Position numbers and translations under genes: made by a program
Shown here: one piece after another, positions 56,044 through 64,000 of the stretch
How positions within the stretch are numbered: the first letter of the stretch is position 1
Layout of the letters: each line of letters begins with the position of its first letter
NCBI RefSeq assembly: GCF_000003195.3
Contig: NC_012875.2
Location: 33,274,314-33,338,313 of the forward strand
Origin: Sorghum bicolor
Lineage: Eukaryota; Streptophyta; Magnoliopsida; Poales; Poaceae
DNA: 64,000 bases
Direction of reading: 5' to 3'
Notes under the pieces: model-generated
What the model was told of the DNA's origin: nothing
What the model saw: only the letters and a program-made list of their open reading frames with translations
The model's database searches: none

Positions 56044-59000
56044 TAAAAACTGTCATCAGAACCGACTGCTTGGATCGGATAATCTCATAATCGGCAACTT
56101 TGAGAAAATCTTTCTCCCAAGCCTCTCCTGAAATGCACCTGGTCCTTTCGTAAGTATCCGCTTCTGCCGATGCGATAACATAAGAAGAATCCCCTGGGAC
56201 GATCTCAATCTTGTCACCTACCCACTGAACCAAACACTGATGCATTGTCGATGGGACACAACAATTGGCATGAATCCAATCTCTCCCTAATAATAAATTG
56301 TAGGCACCTTTTCCGCTGATCACGAAAAAGGTTGTCGGCAAGGTTTTGCTGCCGATGGTCAACTCTACACATATCGCCCCCTTGACTGGAGACACGTTTC
56401 CTTCAAAGTCTTTGAGCATCATATCGGTCTTGGTCAAATCTTGATCCCCTTTCCCAAGCTTCCGATATACTGCATACGGCATAATATTAATAGCAGCTCC
56501 ACCATCAACTAGGATCTTGGTCATTGGCTGCCCATCGACCCTTCCTTTGACAAACAGAGCTTTGAGATGCTGTCTCTCGTCATCGGCAGGTTTCTCAAAG
56601 ATAGCCGTCATCGGATCCAGAGCCAGCTGAGCTATCTGATCGGAAAATTCCAACTCATCATCACTGGATGGCGCAAGAAACTCCATCGGCAACATGAAGA
56701 CCATATTAACTCTTACCGATGGACTTCCTTTCTTAGGATCTGACTGCTGCTGATCCCCAGATTGACCAGAATTTTCGCCCTTGTTTAGCTCCTCCTGCCT
56801 TCCACGCTGCAATCTCCTTTTCTGTGTCTTGGTCAACCCTGCAGGACACCATGGAGGGAGTGGCTTTTGCCTTGCTGCCGGGCGTCGGTTCTCCCTTGAC
56901 TCTATATGATGCGTGTTAGCATCCCTGCAAAATATGAATTCATCGGGAACCCGCGCATCAGCCATCTCTTCGAGCTCTTCCTGATTTCTGGGAAAATATT
57001 GGACACGATCACCAAGCCTATCGTGCACGTTAAGCCTGCTCCCAAGCCGATCATATACCGATGCTCTTCTTCTGATCGGCCCATCAAATCGCCGGTTGTC
57101 ATCAGGATAACGCCGATCAGACCTGTCGTACCGATCATAACCATTGCTCTCAGGGCAGTTTCTGACAGTAGGAAGCTTAATATTTTCCTCCCAGCAATGA
57201 ATGAAGAACGGGCAGTTCCAATGATCTCTATGCCGATTCCATTCCTGTCGGCGTCTTTCCTCCTCCCATCGATAATCTTCTTGCTGGCGCCGATACCGAT
57301 TTTCCCGTTGCTGCCAGTTCTCTCGAGGTCTTCTATGAGTTATAACAATACCAGACCGAGGGGGCCTACCCGAACTGGTTCCTTCCTGGACTAAGCCCTT
57401 ACTTTTTGCATCGGCAGTAGTAACTTGATGCTGAGGATCTACCGATGCACTCTTCTCGGCTGCTTCCGATGTTAAGACCTTGGCCTTCCCCTTGGCATCT
57501 AACATGTTTGTCGGGAAAGGATGTTGATCTATCTTCATCGGCCTCTGGGCTTTGGAACTGTCAAACTTAATCTTCCCGGATTCTATAGCCGATTGCAGCT
57601 GCTGTCTGAATACTTTACACTCGTTGGTGTCATGGGAAGTTGCATTATGCCACTTGCAATACCTCATCTTCTTCAACTCTTCTACCGATGGGATCACATG
57701 GTTAGGGGACAGTTTGATTTGACCTTCCTGAAGTAGAAAGTCAAATATCCTATCGGCCTTGGCGGTGTCAAAGGCAAACTTCTCTGGTTCCTTCTGCCCA
57801 AAAGGACAAGACATCGGCTTCTTATTTTTTACCCACTCTGCCAAACCGACTACTGGTTCCTCATCGGAGTCTGAGCTTGTTGCCTCATCAACAAATGACA
57901 CTTTCTTATTCCACGCCCTCTTAGGCTCGAAAGGCTTGATGTCTTGATCAGATATCCTTTGCACCAAATGACTTAAACTTTCGAACTCTTGAGAAGCATA
58001 CTTGTCCTTAATATGTGGCACCAAACCCTGAAACGCTAAATCGGCTAGCTGCCGATCATCCAGAACCAGGCTATAGCATTTATTCTTGACCTCCCGTATC
58101 CTCTGCACAAATCCCTCAACTGACTCATCATTACGTTGCCTCAACTTGACCAAGTCGGTGATCTTCTTCTCATGAACCCCCGAGAAGAAATATTTGTGGA
58201 ATTGCTTCTCTAGATCGGCCCAAGTAATTAATGAGTTGGGAGGTAATGATATGAACCAAGTAAAGGCCGATCCAGACAATGATGATGAAAATAGATGAAC
58301 CCTCAATTCGTCCCTATTACCAGCCTCTCCGCATTGAATAATGAACCTGTTGACATGCTCCATGGTTGACGTGTCGTCCTGTCCGGAAAACTTTGTAAAA
58401 TCCGGTACCTTGTACCGATGTGGAAGCGGGATCAAATCATATGCGGGAGGATACGGTGTCCGATAAGAATAAGTGTTGACTTTGGGTTTTATCCCAAATT
58501 GTTCCTTCATTACTTCAGCAATCTTATCGGCCCAATACGCATCGGCATCTTGCCGATGAGGCGGCTGCGGATCTGGCACTTGATGGCGAACCTCCACGTG
58601 TCTGTTCGGGACGTGACCTGTATGGAATATTGTATTGGTCACCTGTCCTCCAATCCGCGGACTACCAAACTGCTGTCCACCGATCGGCTGTCCTCCGAGT
58701 TGCTGTCCAAAATTTATTGGCTGGCTGGGAATCCCCTGACCTTGGAACCCGGGATAGACCTGCCCTTGCTGGAACCCTGTAGTCTGATAACCCTGCTGGG
58801 GCGATTGTGGAAAGGCTTGCTGTCCAAGCCATCCATTATTAGCGTTCATCGGCATAGGCGCTGCCGATGATGGGTAATTGGGTACCATCGTTGAATTGAC
58901 ATACCCCGACTGGGCCATAGGCCTCTGTTGCATCAGCATTGGCTTTGCCGATGCGTTGGGCATCTGAAACATTGAATCCTGAGGATTCCCAATGTGAGGC

Positions 59001-59698
59001 CTTGCAGTAGTAGTTGTGGTATACCGAGGACTCTGGTTCACCGGCGCATTGGGAGGTGCCGATGTCATAGGAATTTTGCCCCTCATGTCAGTTATTTGTG
59101 ATGTTCCCGGCGTCAATTCTGGAGGCATACCATAACCCCACCAGTTAGGAGGAAGGGTTAACCCTGACATTGCCGATGCCAACATATCTGTTGTCAGTTT
59201 ATGCTGCCCAACTGAAATTTGTGGGTTGCTTGCCATCGGCATAGATAGTGCACCAGTAGTCCCCAATGTACTTGGAGGGACGGCAGATTGTGCACTTGCA
59301 TTCGTCAAGGTAGCCGATGGAGCCGTGACCTCTGGCGCCGTTGGCTGATGATGGGAGGGCCCCACATAATCTGGCGGGATTTGTCCTTCCTTGAAAGTTC
59401 TTGCCACGGCGTTAAAAACCGTATTAGACAGTACACCAGCTTGGTTGATCAACGCTCGATTGATGGCATTGTCAACCATATCTTGAAGCTTGCCAGGATT
59501 GGCGTCAAAGGTGACCTGCCGTGGTGCCGGCAGTGCATCTTTCTGGACCACTTCGCCGCTCCTGTTTATGCTGAAAGACCTCAGGCATTGCTGCTTGAAC
59601 TCTTCCATGGCTTGGGCAATAGCTTGCTTTTGCTCATCCTTGAGGTTGGCCTCCGTCACGGGGATGACGTTCTCTTGATCGAGGTCAGAGATCGACAT
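56036..59698 (-). CDS. T2i ORF1: gag-protease
   Basis: About 1220 residues from the ATG of MSISDLDQEN (59698). The frame is open further upstream into the LTR, but that part is leader. Order: a helical start, a long Pro/Gln/Gly-rich segment with repeated QQ and GQQ, a gag domain at about 430-560 (YKVPDFTKFSG, FTWFISLPPNS, FHKYFFSGVHEKK), a zinc-finger-like CKWHNATSHDTNEC near 680, an Arg/Asp-rich basic-acidic region, and a retropepsin near 1050 with ILVDGGAAINIMPY and LLLGRDWIHAN. Relative to T2o, one base is missing near 56078, so the last 15 or so residues are altered and the stop falls 8 bases inside ORF2. The structural and protease parts are otherwise intact. Confidence 0.9.
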   Translation of the reverse strand: MSISDLDQENVIPVTEANLKDEQKQAIAQAMEEFKQQCLRSFSINRSGEVVQKDALPAPRQVTFDANPGKLQDMVDNAINRALINQAGVLSNTVFNAVARTFKEGQIPPDYVGPSHHQPTAPEVTAPSATLTNASAQSAVPPSTLGTTGALSMPMASNPQISVGQHKLTTDMLASAMSGLTLPPNWWGYGMPPELTPGTSQITDMRGKIPMTSAPPNAPVNQSPRYTTTTTARPHIGNPQDSMFQMPNASAKPMLMQQRPMAQSGYVNSTMVPNYPSSAAPMPMNANNGWLGQQAFPQSPQQGYQTTGFQQGQVYPGFQGQGIPSQPINFGQQLGGQPIGGQQFGSPRIGGQVTNTIFHTGHVPNRHVEVRHQVPDPQPPHRQDADAYWADKIAEVMKEQFGIKPKVNTYSYRTPYPPAYDLIPLPHRYKVPDFTKFSGQDDTSTMEHVNRFIIQCGEAGNRDELRVHLFSSSLSGSAFTWFISLPPNSLITWADLEKQFHKYFFSGVHEKKITDLVKLRQRNDESVEGFVQRIREVKNKCYSLVLDDRQLADLAFQGLVPHIKDKYASQEFESLSHLVQRISDQDIKPFEPKRAWNKKVSFVDEATSSDSDEEPVVGLAEWVKNKKPMSCPFGQKEPEKFAFDTAKADRIFDFLLQEGQIKLSPNHVIPSVEELKKMRYCKWHNATSHDTNECKVFRQQLQSAIESGKIKFDSSKAQRPMKIDQHPFPTNMLDAKGKAKVLTSEAAEKSASVDPQHQVTTADAKSKGLVQEGTSSGRPPRSGIVITHRRPRENWQQRENRYRRQQEDYRWEEERRRQEWNRHRDHWNCPFFIHCWEENIKLPTVRNCPESNGYDRYDRSDRRYPDDNRRFDGPIRRRASVYDRLGSRLNVHDRLGDRVQYFPRNQEELEEMADARVPDEFIFCRDANTHHIESRENRRPAARQKPLPPWCPAGLTKTQKRRLQRGRQEELNKGENSGQSGDQQQSDPKKGSPSVRVNMVFMLPMEFLAPSSDDELEFSDQIAQLALDPMTAIFEKPADDERQHLKALFVKGRVDGQPMTKILVDGGAAINIMPYAVYRKLGKGDQDLTKTDMMLKDFEGNVSPVKGAICVELTIGSKTLPTTFFVISGKGAYNLLLGRDWIHANCCVPSTMHQCLVQWVGDKIEIVPGDSSYVIASAEADTYERTRCISGEAWEKDFLKVADYEIIRSKQSVLMTVFNG

Positions 59699-59719
59699 GT
59701 TGATCTTGATCTTGAATCT

Positions 59720-59737
59720 GTCCCACCGGGCGTGCCA
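59720..59737 (-). other. Primer-binding site of T2i
   Basis: The minus strand reads TGGCACGCCCGGTGGGAC, seven bases inside the 5' LTR. It differs by one base from that of T2o. Confidence 0.72.
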
Positions 59738-59744
59738 AAAGATG

Positions 59745-60464
59745 TGTTGATGCAAAACTGATCTGCAAACACAAAGGGCTAATACCCGATTCAAACGTTA
59801 AGGCGTGCCAGCCGATTTGACCTTGCTATCGGCAAAGGTGATAACTCGAATACTTTAGTCCTGACAACAGCGATGCGCCCGGATGTCACGGCTAAGAGGT
59901 ACTCACGCGGAACTTGAGAACACGCCGAGCTTAAGTCGACGAATTCCTAAGAACTCGTAATAAAAGGAAAAAAGTATGACGAAGTCGTCGAAAAGTAGAT
60001 GCTAGAATATGAGTAAAAACGTGTGTTTGATTGATTGATTTTCTTTACATGGCCCTAGGGTTCATATTTATACCCTGCTCAAAGAGCTACAATTAAACAC
60101 GACTAGAATTCGAATTCCAAATTGCACGGAATCCGTATACAAAACATCTCAAATAAATAAGGAAATAACAAAACTATCTCCTGTGACGAACTAAAACTCT
60201 CCCATAAACCGATCAACAATTCCCGGACTCCTCTTTCGTATCATCGGCAGACTCCTTTCCATGGTCATCGGCAGACTTCTTACCATGGTCATCGGCAGAT
60301 TCCCCCATTATAGCCATCGTCATAAACACATCACTGCCTTCGGACCTAGTCACACTCAACCTCCCCTTCATCGGCAACCGTCCTTATCGGCAACTCATCC
60401 TGTAAACAGCATACTGCCGCCTTATCCCGTCATCCTAGACACGTGCTCAAAAACGGTGTCAACA
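59745..60464 (-). repeat. 5' LTR of T2i
   Basis: 720 bp. The minus-strand TATAAATA is at 60065-60072. I found no difference from 47993-48712 when reading both. Confidence 0.94.
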
Positions 60465-62424
60465 CAGGTATTCGGCCATCGAGAAATTATGCCTATGCTT
60501 GTATTTTTCGTGTATCAAACTTAGGCATTACCTGCTATCGGCCGAATGCACTGTTGTTTGCAAGGACGACGTGGTCCGGTACATGCTATCCATGCCGATT
60601 ATGAGTGGCAGGATCGGTAAATGGATTTTAGCGCTGTCGGAGTTCGATCTGCGTTACAAATCGGCCAAGGCAGTCAAAGGGCAGATTATGGCCGATCTCG
60701 TGACTCAGCATTGCGGTGTAGTGGAAGCCTTGGAAATTGTACCCTGGACGCTTTTCTTTGATGGATCTACCTATGACCGGGGGGCAGGAATCGGCATTGT
60801 ATTAGTTTCCCCTAAAGGGAGGAAGTATGAGTTTTCCTTGCCGATTGTTGCTACATCAACGAATAATCAGGCTGAGTATCAGGCTCTGATCAAGGGATTG
60901 GAGTTGTTAAGAGAAGTTCGTGCTGATGCTGTTGAAATCTTCGGGGATTCTATGTTAATTATAAATCAATTGGCCGGAAGCTATGAATGCCGAAGTGAAG
61001 TTCTCACAACTTATTTCGAGAAAGGCATGCAAGTGTTAAAGGAATTCAAGGATTTCCGATTAGAGCATGTTCCCCGATTGCATAATGAAGACGCCAATCG
61101 GTTAGCTCAGCATGCCTCAGGATATCAGCCTATGATTAATGCAATATCGGCAATTGGTGCTGATGATTGGAGGAAGGAAATTATTGATTATCTAAAAGAT
61201 CCATCTAAGAAAGTTGAAAGACGAGTTCGGTTTCAAGCAACCAAATATGTGCTCCTCGAAGATGAATTGTATTATCGAACTATTGATGGAATTCTTCTCC
61301 AATGCTTAGGTGATGATGAAGCTAGAAGTTTGATGGGAGAAATCCATGAAGGAGTGTGTGGGGCACATTAGTCAGCTTTTAAGATGAAGTGGATGATTCG
61401 AAGGAACGGATATTTTTGGCCGACCATACTTGAGGATTGCTTTAAATATTTCAAGGGGTGTCAAGGTTGTCAAAAGTTTGGTAACATTCAAAGAGCACCC
61501 GCGTCGGCTATGAATCCTATCATAAAGCCTTGGCCGTTCCGGGGATGGGCTATCGATCTGATCGGCCAGATTTATCCACCATCTAGTAAGGGGCATAAGT
61601 TTATTTTGGTTGCCACTGATTATTTCACTAAATGGGTTGAAGCTATTCCTTTAAAAAAGGTCACCTCGGCCAATATGATTGATTTTGTGAAGGAACACAT
61701 TATTTACCGATTTGGGATTCCTCAAACGATTACTACCGATCAGGGTACTATGTTCACATCGGGGGAGTTTGATGAATTCGCAATCGGTATGGGAATTAAA
61801 GTGTTGAATTCTTCTCCTTATTATGCTCAAGCCAATGGGCAGGCCGAGACATCTAACAAAGGAATTATCAAGCTTATTAAACGAAAGGTTGAAGAAAATC
61901 CTAAGCGGTGGCATACATTGTTAAATGAAGCACTGTGGTCTTATCGGATGGCTTGTCATGGATCAACCAAGGTGTCACCCTATCAATTGGTGTATGGACA
62001 TGATGCAGTATTGCCTTGGGAGATTAAGGCCAGATCCAGGCGATTATCTTTTCAAGATCAGTTAACTGCCGATGATTATGCTACTTTGATGACCGATGAG
62101 TTGGATGATCTAGCAGGGCATCGGTTAAAAGCTTTAATGAGTATAGAAGAAAATAAGAAGAGAGTTGCTAGATGGTATGATAAGAAAGTGAAGGCTAAGG
62201 AGTTTGCCAATGGGGATTTGGTATGGAAATTAATTTTGCCAGTTGGGACTAAAAGTGCGAAGTTTGGAAAGTGGTCTCCTAGTTGGGAAGGTCCTTATCG
62301 GATAAGTCGATCGGCTCCTGGTAATGCCTATATTCTAGAAACTCTCGAAGGAGTTGAATTTCCCAAAGCATTAAATGGCAAATATTTAAAGAAGTACTAC
62401 CCCAGCATATGGGTCGATGCATAA
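60465..62424 (+). pseudogene. T2o RNase H, second RNase H and integrase (C-terminal part of ORF2)
   Basis: It resumes the outer frame at ETRYSAIEKLC directly after the T2i target duplication. The second RNase H-like domain (WTLFFDGSTYDRGAG, NNQAEYQALIKG) and the whole integrase (CQGCQKFGN, AIDLIGQIY, TTDQGTMF, NGQAETSNKG, WEGPYRI) are present. A single TAG at 61369-61371 (CAG in T2i) separates them, just after CGAH of the zinc domain. The stop is at 62422-62424. Confidence 0.88.
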
Positions 62425-62571
62425 AAGATTAAATGCAGATAACACTCCTATCGGCTGGATTAAAGTGTATCTGGGGATGGACTTAATGTTTCAAAAGATG
62501 CCGATAACAGTCCTATCGGCTAGACTAAGACATTAATGCAGAAGAGCAAAGGTGTGTTGCCGATGAGAGTT
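62425..62571. other. Convergent 3' region of T2o with two hairpins
   Basis: 147 bp between the pol stop and the antisense gene stop. Hairpins lie at 62436-62456 (GCAGATA/TATCGGC, one mismatch) and 62500-62520 (GCCGATA/TATCGGC, perfect). The arrangement mirrors 52653-52809. Confidence 0.6.
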
Positions 62572-63924
62572 TCAGATGTTCAGCAGCGCTTGGATTGCCG
62601 ATATGGCGCGCAGCCGGATCTGATTGGCTGTTTCTATCTCTTTGGTATCATCATCGGCAGAACCTTCTATCGGCTTCAGCTTCTTCTTCAACTGCAGCGC
62701 TTTGCGACCGTGGGCATTCCGTTCTTGCTCGAGGTGCTTGATGGTCTCCGGCAGTTGGCTCTCTTCTTGCTGGGCCTGAGACAGAGCATCCTCTACTTGC
62801 TTGAGTTCGGCCAGCAGGGCTTCCCTTTTTGCCGATAGATCAGAGACTTTCTGCTTCAGTGCGTCACCCGAGGACTTTAAAGTGCCGATATTCTTGTGCT
62901 TCTCATCGGCTAAGAGTTTTTCTTTCATCATCTCCTCAGAAAGCTAGACTTGAGCAGCTCTATCGGCAAGGCGTCGAGTGGCTCTCTGGTACTGCAGCTG
63001 GCGGCTTTCTAGGTGTGCAGCCTGGAAGAGGGTTTCTTCAGCATCGGCAGGAATTTGGCCTCTAAGGGTCTTGAACAGGGCCTTGGCTGGGTCAGAATCG
63101 TTGACCAGTTGAGCTGTGTCTTGATGAAGTATGGCTGATAGCTCTTCCAGCTTAGCCCTGGTTTCTGCCGATACAGTCCCAACTGCCCGAGAGGAACTTG
63201 CTTCCTCACCTTCTTCTTCGGAGATATCGATGGCGAAGGAGAATAAGCTGTCAGGAGAATCTTGTTCCTGAAAGTGAGAATGAAATAACTCATTTTTATG
63301 GTCAAAGCTTCGGCAGACGATATTAGTGGAAAATTGGATGACTTACTTGCTTCAAGGCGATCTCTTGCCTTTGACTGGGAAGTGCTGATGAAACTGCAGG
63401 TTGATCGGCCAAGGATACCGATGGAGCTACAGGTTGATCGGCAAGTGTTGCTGATGGAACAATGTCAGCTGAAAGTTAACAGAAAAGGTTACAAGATCGA
63501 AAAGAAAAAAGCTCATCGACAGTAATTTTGAGGAGAGTACGTTACCTTGAGGAGGGATATAACCTGTCTGAAGTGAGGAAACTACCGATAGTATGATTGA
63601 GCCTGCTGGATCGGTAGTTTGATCGCCTACGTCGGCCGACACATCTTCTGATTGGGGTGCTTCTAACTGAGGTTCTTCTTGCTGGAGTTCTTCCATCTGT
63701 GGTGCTTCCTGCATTGGTTGGGGAGACGGTGCTTGCTGTGTCTGGATTTCTAGAGAAGAAGGAGAAGACTCCACCGGAAATGGAGATACCGGAGGAGGAG
63801 GGGGAGTTGCCACTTTCTGGCGCTTTGTTCCAGCCTTAGCACCTTTGGTGCCCTTTCTCTTTGGCTGGCTAGACTGGGGGGCATCGGCACTTTGACTCTT
63901 GGCTTTTGCCGATGCACCGGTTTG
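62572..63924 (-). pseudogene. T2o antisense gene, exons 4-6 (5' part beyond the window)
   Basis: On minus, exon 4 is 63924-63546 (379 nt, phase 1 end), exon 5 is 63468-63347 (122 nt) and exon 6 is 63267-62572 (696 nt). All have GT-AG borders. Exons 5 and 6 equal the T2i lengths exactly, which supports the splice model there. The content is the same: Lys/Arg plus Pro/Ser/Gln-rich exon 4, an ADQP-repeat exon 5, and an exon 6 with an acidic start and a C-terminal coiled coil. An in-frame TAG in exon 6 (near 62946, in the segment AAQV/LSEEMM) would truncate the coiled coil. The mobile-domain exon lies past the window end. Confidence 0.78.
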
Positions 63925-64000
63925 CTGCAACAACGAAAAGGGGTTTATAAGCACAGATATAGCCGATATAAAAATGGTCAGTATAAAAGAAAAAGATTTG
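63925..64000 (-). other. Intron 3 of the T2o antisense gene, start only
   Basis: The window ends inside the intron that precedes exon 4 of the outer antisense gene; the acceptor CAG lies at 63925-63927 on minus. Confidence 0.6.

Larger units (their letters stand above)
47993..60464 (-). mobile_element. T2i: inner minus-strand Tat-type element, apparently full length and young
   Basis: LTRs 47993-48712 and 59745-60464 (720 bp each, no difference seen by eye) flank a primer site, gag-protease ORF, RT-RNaseH-integrase ORF, a convergent antisense gene and a purine tract. The target duplication CAGGT (47988-47992 and 60465-60469) is exact and restores the outer ORF2 frame when collapsed. All enzyme motifs are present. 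It belongs to the same family as T2o, in opposite orientation. Confidence 0.94.
42274..64000 (+). mobile_element. T2o: outer plus-strand Tat-type element, split by T2i and cut by the window end
   Basis: A 5' LTR (42274-43020), primer site, gag-protease ORF (43068-46714) and RT-integrase ORF (46714-47992, continued at 60465-62424) read on plus. The 3' part of an antisense gene follows (62572-63924 on minus). The 3' LTR and the rest of the antisense gene lie outside the window. Multiple CAG-to-TAG changes and at least one frameshift inactivate it. It landed in the 5' leader of T1. Confidence 0.9.

Overview
The window reads as intergenic DNA from a large plant genome, most likely a grass (Poaceae). 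It is built entirely of nested LTR retrotransposons, and I see no host gene, rRNA, tRNA or CRISPR array. The grass assignment is inference, from RIRE2/Grande-like Tat-lineage Ty3 elements, Athila-type gag-protease relatives with tRNA-Asp-type primer sites, and long CG-rich coding regions beside AT-rich LTRs.

Layout. (1) 62-2178 is the 3' end of a minus-strand element. (2) 2179-4510 is the 5' end of a plus-strand element. (3) A large minus-strand Tat-type element (here T1) begins with its 3' LTR at 4511-5563. Its gag-pol is scattered across 10603-41992 because three other elements inserted into it: A (11472-19311, plus, TSD ACCAT, in integrase), B (19646-27305, minus, TSD TAGCT, between RNase H and integrase) and C (28720-38516, minus, TSD CTCGT, in reverse transcriptase). 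C itself carries a short solo-type LTR at 31766-32227. (4) At 42274 a second Tat-type family starts. An outer plus-strand copy (T2o, 42274 to beyond the window) was split inside its RNase H by an inner minus-strand copy of the same family (T2i, 47993-60464, TSD CAGGT).

How the parts work. A, B and C are non-autonomous: A keeps a broken gag, B a protease remnant and a 70-codon gag tail, and C a gag-protease plus an Athila-type extra ORF. None has reverse transcriptase or integrase, so they would need enzymes in trans. T1 is dead, with many stops and frameshifts. T2o carries repeated CAG-to-TAG nonsense changes. T2i looks very young: its two 720-bp LTRs show no difference by eye, gag-protease and RT-RNaseH-integrase are both open, and an antisense gene reads open through six exons.

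The most striking system is in T2. An antisense gene with its own TATA box encodes about 955 residues: a plant mobile domain, a basic/proline-rich middle and a C-terminal coiled coil. It converges on pol across a 157-bp gap holding two GCCGATA/TATCGGC hairpins. The same hexamer (GCCGAT/ATCGGC) saturates the whole T2 family, LTRs included. T1 independently carries a different antisense, spliced, coiled-coil gene at the matching place. The inverted T2o/T2i pair also forms a multi-kilobase inverted repeat that could yield double-stranded RNA.
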